From Streptomyces umbrinus (GTDB lineage: Bacteria; Actinomycetota; Actinomycetes; Streptomycetales; Streptomycetaceae): DNA of 64,000 nucleotides. Shown in pieces: positions 44,911 through 54,560 of this stretch. The notes beneath the pieces are model-generated. The model made no database searches, had not been told where the DNA came from, and saw nothing but the letters and a program-made list of their open reading frames with translations. Position numbers and translations under genes: made by a program. How positions within the stretch are numbered: the stretch's first letter is position 1; the number at the start of each line of letters is the position of its first letter. The stretch lies in the NCBI RefSeq assembly GCF_030817415.1, contig NZ_JAUSZI010000002.1, forward strand, positions 10,639,501 through 10,703,500, in the 5' to 3' direction.

Positions 44911-46460
44911 CCGCTCACCGCCTTCGCGTCGGCCGCATCGGCGGTGGAGTCCGTGCGGTCGTGGATCAGGCGGATGACCCGGCCGCTCATGTGGTCGTAG
45001 TCCCGGTCGTTGTCGACCTCGCCGCGGACGCGGTGGTTCGTCATGACGACGATCCGGTCGGCGAGGGTGACCATCTCCGCCAGGTCGCTGCTGATCAGCA
45101 GGATGGGCAGGTCGTCGCGGGCCAGGTCCCAGATCAGTTCGTGGAAGGCGTGCTTGGTGCGGACGTCGACGCCCACCGTCGGCTCGTCGATGACGAGCAG
45201 CCGGGTGTCGGCGGCGAGCCACTTGGCGAGGCTGACCTTCTGCTGGTTGCCGCCGGAGAGTTCACCGGCGTTCTGCCCGAGCCCCGCGATGCGGATGCCG
45301 AGCCGCTCGACGAGGTCCTGCGCCACGTCACGCTCCTCGCGTGCCGAGACGAACCCGAGTGCCCTGGCGAGCCTCTTCCACACCGTCACCGTGATGTTGC
45401 GGACGATGGGCTGTTCCAGGAAGACGCCCTCCTCCTTGCGGTTCTCGGTGACGTATCCGATGCCGAACTTGTGCAGGGCCTGGCGCGGCGAGGTGATCCG
45501 GGCCGGCCTGCCGTGCACCCTGACCTCGCCGCCGGTGATGCGGTCCAGGCCGAGCACTGCCTTGACCAGTTCGCTCCGCCCGGCGCCGACCAGTCCGTAC
45601 AGGCCGACGATCTCGCCGGGCCGGACCTCCAGGCTGACGTCACGGTGTCCGCCTGCCGTGGAGACCGCGTCCAGCGCGAGCGTCGGCACGGCGGACCGGT
45701 CGACCGTGCGTGGGCGCATCTCGGTCGCCGCGTGGGCGCGGCCCACCATGAGGCCGACGATGTCGTCGTGGGTGTGGTCGGCCAGCGGCGCGGACTCCAG
45801 CACCGACTTCCCGTCGCGCAGCACGGTGACGGTGTCGCAGACGGCGAAGACCTCCTCCAGCTTGTGGCTGACGAAGACGACACAGGCGCCGCGGGCGGCC
45901 AGCCGCCGGATCACCTCGAACAGCCGCTCCGTCTCCTGCGAGGAGAGGGAAGCGGTGGGTTCGTCAAGCAGCAGGACCCGGCTCTCGGTGTAGAGGGCCT
46001 TGGCCGTCTCCACCAGCTGCTGCTGTGCGACGGACAGTTCACGTACGGGCTGATGCGGATCGAGGTCGACACCGAGCTCCGCGAGGCAGGCCAGAGCAGG
46101 TTCGGTCATGGCCTCGCGGTCGACCAGCCCGCGGTTCGAGGGAGGCTTCTGCAGGGTGATGTTCTCCGCCACCGAGAAGCCCGGGATCAGGTTGCGTTCC
46201 TGGTGGACGACACCGATGCCGGTACGGGTCGCCTCCAACGGCGAGCGCAGGTGCACCGGTTCGCCGCACCACGTGAGGCGGCCGCCGTCGGGGGAGTGCA
46301 CCCCGGTGAGGACCTTGATCAGAGTGGACTTGCCCGCGCCGTTCTCACCGAGGAGCGCGTGCACGGTGCCGGCGGTCAGCCGCAGCCCGACACCGTCCAG
46401 CGCCCGCACACCCGGGAAGACCTTGAGCAGGTCGTGGCATTCGAGAAGGAGCGTACTCAC
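44907..46460 (-). CDS. Sugar ABC transporter ATPase (two domains, RhaT/RbsA type)
   Basis: 517 aa with two ATPase domains in one chain. Domain one is canonical: Walker A GENGAGKSTL, LLLDEPTASLS. Domain two has the degenerate Walker A usual for this class (GLVGAGRSELVKA) with GELSGGNQQKVSLAKWL and IDEPTVGVDV. It energises the two permeases upstream in the operon. Overlaps the neighbours by 4 bases on both sides. Confidence 0.95.
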   Translation of the reverse strand: MSTLLLECHDLLKVFPGVRALDGVGLRLTAGTVHALLGENGAGKSTLIKVLTGVHSPDGGRLTWCGEPVHLRSPLEATRTGIGVVHQERNLIPGFSVAENITLQKPPSNRGLVDREAMTEPALACLAELGVDLDPHQPVRELSVAQQQLVETAKALYTESRVLLLDEPTASLSSQETERLFEVIRRLAARGACVVFVSHKLEEVFAVCDTVTVLRDGKSVLESAPLADHTHDDIVGLMVGRAHAATEMRPRTVDRSAVPTLALDAVSTAGGHRDVSLEVRPGEIVGLYGLVGAGRSELVKAVLGLDRITGGEVRVHGRPARITSPRQALHKFGIGYVTENRKEEGVFLEQPIVRNITVTVWKRLARALGFVSAREERDVAQDLVERLGIRIAGLGQNAGELSGGNQQKVSLAKWLAADTRLLVIDEPTVGVDVRTKHAFHELIWDLARDDLPILLISSDLAEMVTLADRIVVMTNHRVRGEVDNDRDYDHMSGRVIRLIHDRTDSTADAADAKAVSG

Positions 46461-47530
46461 CGGGCACCTCCCGGCTGCGGCAGGACGGCGGGCGGCTGCT
46501 TGCCGCCCTCCGCCGGTGGGGCTGTTGTGCCACCCGTCTTCCCCAGCCGGGTCTGGTGCAGGCGGCCACCGGCGACCGTACCCAGGACGACCAGGCCGAT
46601 GAGGAGGTTCACCCAGCTCGGGTCCAGCGAGAACTGCGCTCGCGCGGCATCGATCAGCCGCGTCACGAAGGCCGCAAGGACGGTCCCGAACACGGCGATC
46701 GAACCGCCGGTGAGTGCCACACCCCCGATGATGGGCGCGGCGAAGCTCGGCAGCAGCCAGTCACCGCCCACGCTGCGGTTGACGCCGGGCAGCGAGGCGG
46801 TGGCCGTCACGGCGGCCACACCGATCAGCAGCCCGGACAGCGTGTGTGCGACGACGATCTGCCGGTCGGTGGAGATACCGGAGAGCCGGGCTGCCAGGGG
46901 GTTGCCGCCCGCGGCGAGGAGCCGCCGGCCCGCGACCGTGCGGTACATGAAGGCGGCCAGCAGGGCCGCCGCGACGAGCGCGGTGACGAAGACGAGGGGG
47001 ATGTTCAGCGGCGCCGCGGTGCCGAGGTCGCGCAGCGTGGGGGAGTAGCCGTCGACGGTACGGGTGCCGGTGAGCCGGTACTGCGCTCCCAGGAGGATCG
47101 TCATCGTGGCGAGGGTGACGATGAATCCGTTGATCTGGGTGGCCACGATGGCGAGGCCGGTCGCCAGACCGATGGCCGTCGCAGTGAGCAGGCCCACGAT
47201 CACGGCGACCGCGGCGGGCACGCCGTGGTCGGCCATGAGGACGCCCGTCAGACAGGCGGTGAAGCCGCCCAGGGCGCCGACGGCGAGATTGAGCTGCCCC
47301 ACGCACAGTGCCACCATCTGGGCCAGGCCGATGAGGATGGGGGTGGCCAGGTACTGGAGGAAGACACGCACCGAGGGGCCCTCGAAGAAGGCGCCCGACG
47401 AGGCCACACCCAGGGCCACGTATCCCGCCACGACCACGCACAGCAGCATCGCCGTCGTGGAACGGGAGAACCGGCGCAGCGACGCGCCGCCCCAACTCCC
47501 CCGATCGCGCAACGCGTTCAAGCGGTTCAT
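46457..47530 (-). CDS. Sugar ABC transporter permease (RhaP/RbsC type)
   Basis: 357 aa, eight to ten membrane segments. The family signature GLLIGVAAVTATASLPGVNR and the later GGVALTGGSIAVFGTVLAAF are seen. A tail of about 45 Pro/Gly-rich residues ends the protein. Overlaps the ATPase start and the second permease stop by 4 bases (ATGA). Confidence 0.93.
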   Translation of the reverse strand: MNRLNALRDRGSWGGASLRRFSRSTTAMLLCVVVAGYVALGVASSGAFFEGPSVRVFLQYLATPILIGLAQMVALCVGQLNLAVGALGGFTACLTGVLMADHGVPAAVAVIVGLLTATAIGLATGLAIVATQINGFIVTLATMTILLGAQYRLTGTRTVDGYSPTLRDLGTAAPLNIPLVFVTALVAAALLAAFMYRTVAGRRLLAAGGNPLAARLSGISTDRQIVVAHTLSGLLIGVAAVTATASLPGVNRSVGGDWLLPSFAAPIIGGVALTGGSIAVFGTVLAAFVTRLIDAARAQFSLDPSWVNLLIGLVVLGTVAGGRLHQTRLGKTGGTTAPPAEGGKQPPAVLPQPGGAR

Positions 47531-48591
47531 GTCGAGCGCACCACCTTGCGACAGGACACCACGGTGCGGATCCGGTCGGCCGACAGGGCCAGCAGGAGGA
47601 CGCAGCCGAGGTGGATGTTCAGGCTTTCCAGGCCGACGCCGAGCAGGTCGAGGCCCTTGCGGATCACGCCGACCAGGGCGGTGCCGAGCAGCGTGCCCAG
47701 TACGGATACCACCCCGCCGGTGAGCAGGGTGCCCCCGAGCACCGCACCCAGGAAGGAGGGCAGCATGAAGTCGTTGCCGATGGAGGCGCGGAACGTTCCC
47801 GTGCCGGCGGCGGCCATGAATCCGGCGAGCGCGGCGAGCAGCCCGGAGAGCGTGTGCGCGAGCAGGACACGGCGCCCGGTGGGAATGCCGGACAGCTCAG
47901 CGGCAGCCGGGTTGGCACCGGTGAGCAGCAGTTCCCTGCCGATGCGCGTGCACCCGTACAGGAAACCGAGGCCGAGCATGGCGAGCACGGTGAACTGTGC
48001 GATCTGCGGTATGGCGGGCGAGCCGCAGATGGGCCCTGCGCAGATGTCGGCGAGCGAGTAGGACCGCAGTTCGTCGATTCGGGACGGCCGGGTGGTGAAC
48101 GCGGCGTCCTCGGTGAGTGCCGAGTACAGCAGGGACACCAGACCCAGCAGGGCGAAGTCCATCGCCAGCGTGACGACGAAGGAACTCACGCCGGTACGGG
48201 CGATCAGCCAGCCGGTGACGGCGCCGATGGCGGCACCGGCGGCCAGGCACAGCAACAGCCCGACAGGCATCGGCAGTCCGAGCCGGTCGTACCCGAGGCC
48301 CGCGAACATGGCCCCGAAGGCCGCCATCCGCCCGACCGCGAGATTCATGTGCCCCACCGACAGGGCGACCATCTGCGCGAGCGCCACAACGGTCAGCGTG
48401 GCGACGTCCCGCAGCAGCGGAAAGAGCACCAGGCGCTGGTCGAGGAACGCCGGCCGCAGCACACCGAAGAGGACACTGAGGCCGATGACCAGCACCAGCA
48501 GGCCGAGCCGCTGGTTGACCCAGAACGGCATGCGGTGACCTGTCGCCTTCTCCTCCGGGACGGTGTCCGGCGGGCTGATGGAGGTCGTCAC
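47527..48591 (-). CDS. Sugar ABC transporter permease (RhaQ/RbsC type)
   Basis: 354 aa from GTG 48591, paralogous to the next permease. Signature GLLAALAGFMAAAGTGTFRA and GAVLGGTLLTGGVVSVLGTL. Two different permeases beside one double ATPase is the RhaSTPQ plan of rhizobial rhamnose transporters. GTG overlaps the stop of the dehydratase gene (GTGA). Confidence 0.93.
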   Translation of the reverse strand: MTTSISPPDTVPEEKATGHRMPFWVNQRLGLLVLVIGLSVLFGVLRPAFLDQRLVLFPLLRDVATLTVVALAQMVALSVGHMNLAVGRMAAFGAMFAGLGYDRLGLPMPVGLLLCLAAGAAIGAVTGWLIARTGVSSFVVTLAMDFALLGLVSLLYSALTEDAAFTTRPSRIDELRSYSLADICAGPICGSPAIPQIAQFTVLAMLGLGFLYGCTRIGRELLLTGANPAAAELSGIPTGRRVLLAHTLSGLLAALAGFMAAAGTGTFRASIGNDFMLPSFLGAVLGGTLLTGGVVSVLGTLLGTALVGVIRKGLDLLGVGLESLNIHLGCVLLLALSADRIRTVVSCRKVVRST

Positions 48592-49676
48592 GCCACCCTC
48601 CGGTCGTCGAGGGCGTCCAGGTCCCAGTCGATGCCGATGCCCGGTACGTCCGGGGCCACGGCCATGCCGTCGCGGATGGACAACTCGGTCCGGGTCACGG
48701 CGCGCAACTGCGGTATGTACTCGACGTATTGGCCGTTGGGCACCGCGGCGGCGAGGCTGACATGCAGTTCCATCAGGAAGTGCGGGCAGACCATGACGTT
48801 GTGACTTTCCGCCAGGTGGGCGACCTTCAGCCATGGTGTGATGCCGCCGATCCGGGCGGCGTCGACCTGCACGACGGAGGCGGCGCCGGCCTCCAGATAG
48901 CTGCGGAACTGCATGAGCGAGTACATGGACTCCCCGACGGCGACGGGAATCCGCGTCGCGCCCGCGAGACGGGCGTGACCGCTGATGTCGTCCGCGGGCA
49001 GCGGCTCCTCCAGCCAGTACGGGTCGTACGGCTCCAGCGCGGCCGCCAGCCGGAGGACGGAGGACGCCGTCTGGGACTGGTTGGCGTCGGTCATGATGTG
49101 CAGTGAGGGGCCCACGGCCTCGCGTACCGCGCGCAGCCGTTCCGCGTCCTCGGCGGGATGCGGACGGCCCACCTTGATCTTGACGCCCGCCCACCCCGCT
49201 TCCTGGGCCCGCAGGGCGCCCTTCACCAACTCCTCGGCGCTCAGATGGAGCCAGCCGCCCTCGGTGTCGTAGACCGGCACTTGTCGGCGGTGTCCGCCGG
49301 CCAGCCGCCACAGCGGCTCGCCCGCACGCTTGCACCGCACGTCCCACAGGGCGGTGTCCACGGCGGCGAGGGCGAGCGAGGTGATGGCTCCCGTGGTGGT
49401 CGCCCGGGTCAGGGCGAACAACCGCTGCCACAGCGCCTCGATGTTGCGGGCGTCCTGTCCGACGAGGGCGGGCAGCAGATGGTCGCGCAGCAGCGCCAGT
49501 ACGGACGTGCCGCCGGTGCCGATCGTGTAGGTGTAGCCGGTTCCCGCGACGCATTCCGCCGTCTCCAGGTCGACCAGGACCGTCTCCTGTTTGACGAAGG
49601 ACTGCACCGCGTCGGTACGGTCCTGCTCGACGGCGATGTCGGCCAGCCGGGCGGTCGCGGTCGTGATGATGCTCAT
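48588..49676 (-). CDS. Enolase-superfamily sugar-acid dehydratase (MR/MLE family)
   Basis: 362 aa, mandelate-racemase-like. An active-site Lys pair lies in VKIKVGRP; metal ligands in MTDANQ, LEEPL and VGES; the catalytic His in CPHFLMELH. Members dehydrate aldonic acids such as L-rhamnonate, L-fuconate or galactonate. The rhamnose-type neighbours favour L-rhamnonate or a related 6-deoxy acid, but specificity is not readable from sequence. No isomerase or kinase is seen, so an oxidative (non-phosphorylated) route would fit. Confidence 0.88.
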   Translation of the reverse strand: MSIITTATARLADIAVEQDRTDAVQSFVKQETVLVDLETAECVAGTGYTYTIGTGGTSVLALLRDHLLPALVGQDARNIEALWQRLFALTRATTTGAITSLALAAVDTALWDVRCKRAGEPLWRLAGGHRRQVPVYDTEGGWLHLSAEELVKGALRAQEAGWAGVKIKVGRPHPAEDAERLRAVREAVGPSLHIMTDANQSQTASSVLRLAAALEPYDPYWLEEPLPADDISGHARLAGATRIPVAVGESMYSLMQFRSYLEAGAASVVQVDAARIGGITPWLKVAHLAESHNVMVCPHFLMELHVSLAAAVPNGQYVEYIPQLRAVTRTELSIRDGMAVAPDVPGIGIDWDLDALDDRRVA

Positions 49677-49821
49677 CCAGCGAATCCGATTTCTGTCGTG
49701 GTCCGTCGAGGTCGGCCGTGGGTGGGCCGTGGGACGGGGGCGGGGCGGCGGTGGGTCAGCCGGGAGTCGGTCGAGGGTCCGTCGTGGTTCTGCTGTCGGG
49801 GGAGCCGGTCAGCCGCACAGG

Positions 49822-50910
49822 TCAGCCGCACGAGAGGATCTTGTCGGCGAACTCCGTCTTGAGCTGCGCGGTCTTCTTCTGCCGCGCCTTGTCGTAGGCG
49901 GAGACGTTCGCCTTGTCGACGACGAACGAACCGGAGTCCACCTCCACCCCGGGATAGCGCACGGTGCACTGCTTCGTCTGCAGCAGCGCCAGGGCCCACG
50001 TTCCGACCTCGGCCTGACCGACCGGGTTCTGCACCACGGTGGCCGTGACAGTGCCCTGCTCGATGCCGCCCAGGATCTTGGCGTCGTCGTCGATGGCGAT
50101 GACCTTCGCCTTCGATCCGGACGTGCTGACGGCGTCCGCGGCGGCGACCGCCGGGTTGTAGGCGGTGGCGACGATGCCCGTGATCCTGTCGCCCTTGGCC
50201 GCCAGCAGGTCGGACACCGCCTTCTGCGCGGTCTGCAGGTCCGTGTCGATGTCGGTGATGGTCTGCAGGAGCTTCACCTTGCCGCCCGACTCCTTCACGG
50301 CCTGAGCGACACCCTTGATCCTCAACTGCGTATTGGCGTCGACGTTGTTGCCGGTCAGGTGGACCAGAGTGCCGCGGCCGCCCATGGCCTCGATCGCCGC
50401 CTTCGCGGCCTTGTGGGCGGCGAGTTCGACGTCGGTGGAGAGGCAGAAGTCGGCCTCGTCCTTGTCTCCGGAGGGGCAGGAACCCAGGGACGCCACGGGG
50501 AAGCCCTGCGATTTGAGGTCCGCGAAGGTCGAATTGATGTCGGTGGGGGAGACGCCGAACACCCCGAAGGAGTTGTAGCCGCGCGCCGCCAGCGTGGACA
50601 GCAGGTTGTTCTGCTTCTGCTGGTCCCACTCCGCCGTCTCGTCGAAGGTGACGGCCCCGAGGCCGTAGGTCTTTCGCGCGCTGGTGACCGCCGCCTTCCA
50701 GGGCTGGAAGTACGGGTGGGCGCCGCCGGGCACGAGGGCGACCTTGGTCCCGGAACCGTCCACGAGTTCGGCGCCGCCCGTCCGTGCGGCCGGCGCGGCC
50801 TGACCACCGGACTCGGTGCCCGAGTTCTTGTAGGTACAGGCCGCTGTCCCCGAGGCCAGCACCACGGCCGCGACAACTCCGGGCAGGACGGATCTGGTTG
50901 GGAAGAGCAT
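49822..50910 (-). CDS. Sugar-binding lipoprotein of the ABC transporter
   Basis: 362 aa from ATG 50910, after GGGGTGGGG. The signal peptide ends in GTAAC (Cys25). The mature part is a periplasmic-binding-protein type 1 fold as in RhaS/RbsB (VALVPGGAHPYFQPWKAAVT, then DETAEWDQQKQNNLLSTLAA). Four later Cys (SCPSGDKDEADFC, QCTV, SCG) may form disulfides. First gene of the operon; 145 bases separate it from the dehydratase, more than elsewhere, so a processing or attenuation point is possible. Confidence 0.93.
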   Translation of the reverse strand: MLFPTRSVLPGVVAAVVLASGTAACTYKNSGTESGGQAAPAARTGGAELVDGSGTKVALVPGGAHPYFQPWKAAVTSARKTYGLGAVTFDETAEWDQQKQNNLLSTLAARGYNSFGVFGVSPTDINSTFADLKSQGFPVASLGSCPSGDKDEADFCLSTDVELAAHKAAKAAIEAMGGRGTLVHLTGNNVDANTQLRIKGVAQAVKESGGKVKLLQTITDIDTDLQTAQKAVSDLLAAKGDRITGIVATAYNPAVAAADAVSTSGSKAKVIAIDDDAKILGGIEQGTVTATVVQNPVGQAEVGTWALALLQTKQCTVRYPGVEVDSGSFVVDKANVSAYDKARQKKTAQLKTEFADKILSCG

Positions 50911-50925
50911 GCCCCACCCCTGAAG

Positions 50926-51119
50926 AATCAGATAGGAAATCGATGCCGAGATCGTGGGACAGGAACGCCGGCGCGTCAAGACTTGCGGCACGGGCCGGTG
51001 GCGCAAGGGGGAGGTTTACGCTGCTAAGTCGCGGATATGGCTGGCTGCAGGGCGACCGCGGAGGGCGTGGTGCTCGCGCTTCCCGGCAGGTCGAGGTGCC
51101 TGCAAAATCATATAGGAAA
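50926..51119. promoter_or_regulatory. Two repeats AATCAxATAGGAAA upstream of the sugar operon
   Basis: AATCAGATAGGAAA (50926-50939) and AATCATATAGGAAA (51106-51119) match at 13 of 14 bases, 180 bases apart. Each is partly symmetric (TC-TATA-GA). They are the AT-rich islands of the 368-base gap 50911-51278, which holds no gene, and are candidate operators for the GntR regulator at 43754. Confidence 0.5.
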
Positions 51120-51278
51120 CTGGAGTAGCCGTGCCTGAGGTCGGCGCCCGAGCCATGGCCAAGGAAGTGCCTCGGAGTACCCAAGAGCGGTTCAACACTT
51201 GATCATGGTTCATCAATGCTCGTCCATGATTCGGCAAGCTGTACGAAGGGGTGTTGAGTCGGACGTACGTTCCCGTCC

Positions 51279-52064
51279 GTGATCTCTGACCCAGCACCCC
51301 ACAGAGCTGTCCGCCAGTCGCGGACGGCCTCCGTCGCCCCGCTCTCCGGCGCGACACCTCCCGCCCGGCGCTCCCTCCTCCGCGCCGCGCTCACCGGGAC
51401 CGCGGTCCTCGGCGCCGGCCTGGCCGTGGGCGCCGCGCCCGCGGCCGCCGCACCCCCCACCGCTCCCGCGCGCAAGCGGCCCACCACCGCCGAGGAGGCC
51501 CTGCGTGAGCTGGCGGCGGGCAACCGCCGCTGGAGCACGTTCCGTGAGCGGCATCCCGACGAGTCTCCCGCCGTCCGGCAGTCGCTGACGACCGCTCAGC
51601 ACCCCTTCGCCCTCCTGCTCGGCTGCATCGACTCCCGGGTGCCTCCGGAGCTGGTCTTCGACCAGGGCCTCGGCGACCTGATGACCGTACGCAGCGCGGG
51701 CCAGGTCCTCGACGAGGCCGTGCTCGGCAGCCTCGCGTACGGGGTGCTCGAACTGGGGATCCCGCTGCTCATGGTGCTCGGCCACCAGTCGTGCGGGGCC
51801 GTGAAGGCCACGGTCCAGGCGGACGAGTCGGGTGAGGAACTGCCCGCCCACATTCAGTACTTGGCCGATCAGATCAGCCCGGCCATCGACCGCACCAAGG
51901 AGGGCGACGCGCGCATCGACGCGACGATCGACGCCAACATACGGCTCATACGGTCACGCCTCGCGGCGGAGCCCGACCTCGCCGCCAAGGTCGACTCGGG
52001 CGCGCTGGCCATCGTCGGTGCCCGCTACGAACTGACCACCCAGCGAGTGCACCGCATCGGCTGA
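51279..52064 (+). CDS. Secreted beta-class carbonic anhydrase
   Basis: 261 aa. The zinc ligands and dyad are present: Cys116, Asp118 and Arg120 in GCIDSR, then His169 and Cys172 in GHQSCGAV. It converts CO2 and bicarbonate. The N-terminus has a Tat-like motif and signal (ARRSLLRAALTGTAVLGAGL), with Ala-rich cleavage near residue 58; beta-type enzymes are usually cytosolic, so export is less common. GTG 51279 is the start. Confidence 0.92.
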   Translation: MISDPAPHRAVRQSRTASVAPLSGATPPARRSLLRAALTGTAVLGAGLAVGAAPAAAAPPTAPARKRPTTAEEALRELAAGNRRWSTFRERHPDESPAVRQSLTTAQHPFALLLGCIDSRVPPELVFDQGLGDLMTVRSAGQVLDEAVLGSLAYGVLELGIPLLMVLGHQSCGAVKATVQADESGEELPAHIQYLADQISPAIDRTKEGDARIDATIDANIRLIRSRLAAEPDLAAKVDSGALAIVGARYELTTQRVHRIG

Positions 52065-52079
52065 GCGACGTCCACACGG

Positions 52080-52106
52080 GGGGGCGACCGCGCCGCGGTC
52101 GCCCCC
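52080..52106. terminator. Bidirectional hairpin between convergent genes
   Basis: GGGGGCGACCGCG and its complement, 13 bp each with one central base, 16 bases past the carbonic anhydrase stop and 11 before the M23 stop. Confidence 0.8.
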
Positions 52107-52116
52107 TGCGTGAAGG

Positions 52117-53379
52117 TCAGCGGGCGGTGCTCAGCCAGGTCAGCGGGTCCATGTACTGGCCGTCGAGGAGGACCTCGAAGTGCAGGTGGGGTCCCGTGGA
52201 CAGGCCGGTGGAGCCGACGAGCCCGATCGGGGACCCGGTGGTCACGGTCTGGCCCGCCGTGACCTGGAGGGCCGACAGGTGACTGTAGGTCGTCTGCAGC
52301 CGCTTGCCATCGGTCGTGCCGTGGTCGATCACCACACGGACCCCGTACGCCGAGGTCGTGCCCGCGAACTCGATCCGGCCGTCACGCGCGGCGGAGACCT
52401 GTGCCCCTTGAGGTGCGCCGAAGTCCACTCCCGTGTGGAGCTTGGTGACCCCGGTGAGCGGATGCGTACGCGATCCGAAGGACGAGGTGACCGTGAGTGT
52501 GCTGACGGGGTGGGTCAGTACGGCGCTGGCGTTCTGGCCGCCGTTCTGCTCGGGGGTTCGACGGACGAGCGCGTCGTACCGCGGAAGCCGCGCCTTGACC
52601 TGCTTGAGGAACGTGCGAGCGTCGGCGGGCACGCGGCCCGCCCGCTTCACGGTGTCCGTCCCGACCGTGTACGCGGCGAGAGTGAGGTCCACCAGGTTGC
52701 CGCTGACCGTTCCCTCGGTCCTGAGGTCGGTGACCTTCTCGGCGAGGGAGCAGTCCTGCCTGCCGAGGGCCATGATGGCGTCCTCCGTATCGCGCGGCGA
52801 GGAACGGCCGTTGGAGTTGTCGTCCCGACCCCAGGTCCGCCATTGGGCGTCCGTGAAGCCTGCGATCCCCTGCTGAGACAGGCTCGCGCCGTCGTTGCTC
52901 CACCCGGAGAGCTGATCGATCTGTGCGGCGAGCAGTGAGGGAGTGACGACCGTGCAGGCATCGGCCGCCTTGCGCAGCCAAGGGACGTACGAGGCATCGA
53001 CATTGGCGACGGATGTCTGTGCCGGATCCGGCCCCTCGGACTGGTCGGGAGAGAGCCCGCCGGTCAGAGCCAGGTATCCCGAAACCCCGATCAGCGCCAC
53101 CAGACTGGGCGCCACGATCAGGGCGAAGGGGCCGGGACCGCGGCGCCGCGGCCGTGGCTTCTCGTCCGTGGTCGGTGTCGTCGACGGGTGTTCATGCTGA
53201 GGTGGTTCATCGTCGATGACGTCCTCGGGCGCCGTGGCACCCGTCGGTCCGTCCGGCCCGGCATGATCCGCCGACTCCGTACGTGTCCGGTGCCCACTGA
53301 ACGCGGTGTCGTCACCTGCTCGTTCGGCCGTGCCCGCCGCCTTGTGGACGACTGCCGCGCCTTCCCTCTCCTCGGTCAC
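52117..53379 (-). CDS. M23 peptidase with lytic-transglycosylase-like region
   Basis: 420 aa, type II membrane protein. An acidic, disordered N-terminus (1-80) leads to a membrane anchor (GPFALIVAPSLVALIGVSGY). A transglycosylase-like helical domain follows (about 130-270, VVTPSLLAAQIDQLSGWSND; the catalytic Glu region is not obvious). Then the M23 domain: His315 and Asp319 in HTGVD, His367, and His398/His400 in HLHFE. It cuts peptidoglycan crosslinks and may also bind or cut glycan. Similar fusions occur in actinobacterial conjugation and wall-remodelling proteins. Confidence 0.88.
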   Translation of the reverse strand: MTEEREGAAVVHKAAGTAERAGDDTAFSGHRTRTESADHAGPDGPTGATAPEDVIDDEPPQHEHPSTTPTTDEKPRPRRRGPGPFALIVAPSLVALIGVSGYLALTGGLSPDQSEGPDPAQTSVANVDASYVPWLRKAADACTVVTPSLLAAQIDQLSGWSNDGASLSQQGIAGFTDAQWRTWGRDDNSNGRSSPRDTEDAIMALGRQDCSLAEKVTDLRTEGTVSGNLVDLTLAAYTVGTDTVKRAGRVPADARTFLKQVKARLPRYDALVRRTPEQNGGQNASAVLTHPVSTLTVTSSFGSRTHPLTGVTKLHTGVDFGAPQGAQVSAARDGRIEFAGTTSAYGVRVVIDHGTTDGKRLQTTYSHLSALQVTAGQTVTTGSPIGLVGSTGLSTGPHLHFEVLLDGQYMDPLTWLSTAR

Positions 53380-53618
53380 GTGCCGGGCTGGCTGCGCAGA
53401 CGTAGTGAGGCTGGGAGTGGTCTCGACGGAATGTTCATGCTCACATTCGGACGCTAACGGTCCTTCGACCGCACGTCACCGGCCATCGAGGCACATCGGC
53501 CTGCCCGAAGGGGCAGTTCTGCGAGGCTTGCCGCCGTGCTTCCGGGTCTGCGACGATCGCTGGCCCCGCGCCGCGGCAACACATCGCGACAACAGGTCGC
53601 GGCAGTCAAGGAGGTCCG

Positions 53619-54533
53619 GTGCACAGACGGTGGCTGTTCATTGCGGTGGCCGGGGTGCTCATCGTCGCCTCCTTGATCGTGGGGTTGCTGGTCGACCACA
53701 AGGGCGATACCGGGGACGCCGAGGCCAAGCCCGCTGCCGGCACCCAGGCGGATGTCCCGCCCGCGACCGTGTCTCCGACCGCGTCCGTCAGTGCGACCGG
53801 AGCGTCGGCGAAGCCGTCGGCCAAGAGAACTCCGCGGAAGGAGTCCGCCCGCCCGACCGCCACGTCGGCGAAGCCCTCGGCCGCGGACACCTCGCGAGCC
53901 GGGTCCGCCGCCGCTCCGTTGGCGGGACGCATACGGCCGGGTGCCACGTACCGAGGCGTCGCCACGTTCTACGACGCGGACGGTTCGGGCGCCTGCATGT
54001 ACGACGCGAGCGGCGACGTCATGACCGCGGCGATGAACAGCACCGACTACGAAACCGCCAAGGCGTGCGGGGCGTACGTACTCGTCCGCGCGGCCGACGG
54101 GGCCTCCGTCACGGTTCGCATCACCAACGAATGCCCGGGGGACTGCGCACCCGGTCAGATCGACCTCAGCGCGGAGGCCTTCGCCAAACTCGCCCAGCCC
54201 TCGGCCGGCAAGATCCCGATCACCTGGACGCTGGCGAGCCCGAGTGCCGCCGGCACGGTCTCGGTCCGGTACAAGACCGGGTCCAGCCGCTACTGGTGTG
54301 GCATCCAGGTCATCGGTCACCGTAATCCGGTGGCCCGGCTCGAAGTACGCGCGGGCAGCGGCTGGCGTCAGCTGTCTCGCGCCGAATACAACTACTTCAT
54401 CTCCGACGACGGCACCGGGTGCGGCGGGGCGATCAGGGTCACGGACATCTTCGGAGAGCAACTCACGCTCAACGGGGTCGCGTTGACGGCGAACGCCGTG
54501 CAGTCGACCGGGGCTCAGTTCGCCAGGCACTGA
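53619..54533 (+). CDS. Expansin-like protein (RlpA-type barrel plus CBM63-like domain)
   Basis: 304 aa from GTG 53619. A membrane or signal segment (WLFIAVAGVLIVASLIVGLL) is followed by a Ser/Ala/Lys/Pro linker. A six-stranded double-psi beta-barrel (TYRGVATFYDADGSGACMYD, then NECPGDCAPGQIDLSAEAFA) holds the conserved Asp in QIDLS, and a beta-sandwich of the CBM63 type ends it. Bacterial expansins such as B. subtilis EXLX1 loosen cellulose or bind wall. Four or more Cys suggest disulfides. Confidence 0.88.
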   Translation: MHRRWLFIAVAGVLIVASLIVGLLVDHKGDTGDAEAKPAAGTQADVPPATVSPTASVSATGASAKPSAKRTPRKESARPTATSAKPSAADTSRAGSAAAPLAGRIRPGATYRGVATFYDADGSGACMYDASGDVMTAAMNSTDYETAKACGAYVLVRAADGASVTVRITNECPGDCAPGQIDLSAEAFAKLAQPSAGKIPITWTLASPSAAGTVSVRYKTGSSRYWCGIQVIGHRNPVARLEVRAGSGWRQLSRAEYNYFISDDGTGCGGAIRVTDIFGEQLTLNGVALTANAVQSTGAQFARH

Positions 54534-54560
54534 TCCGGGCCGGCCTTCCGACCACCCCGT

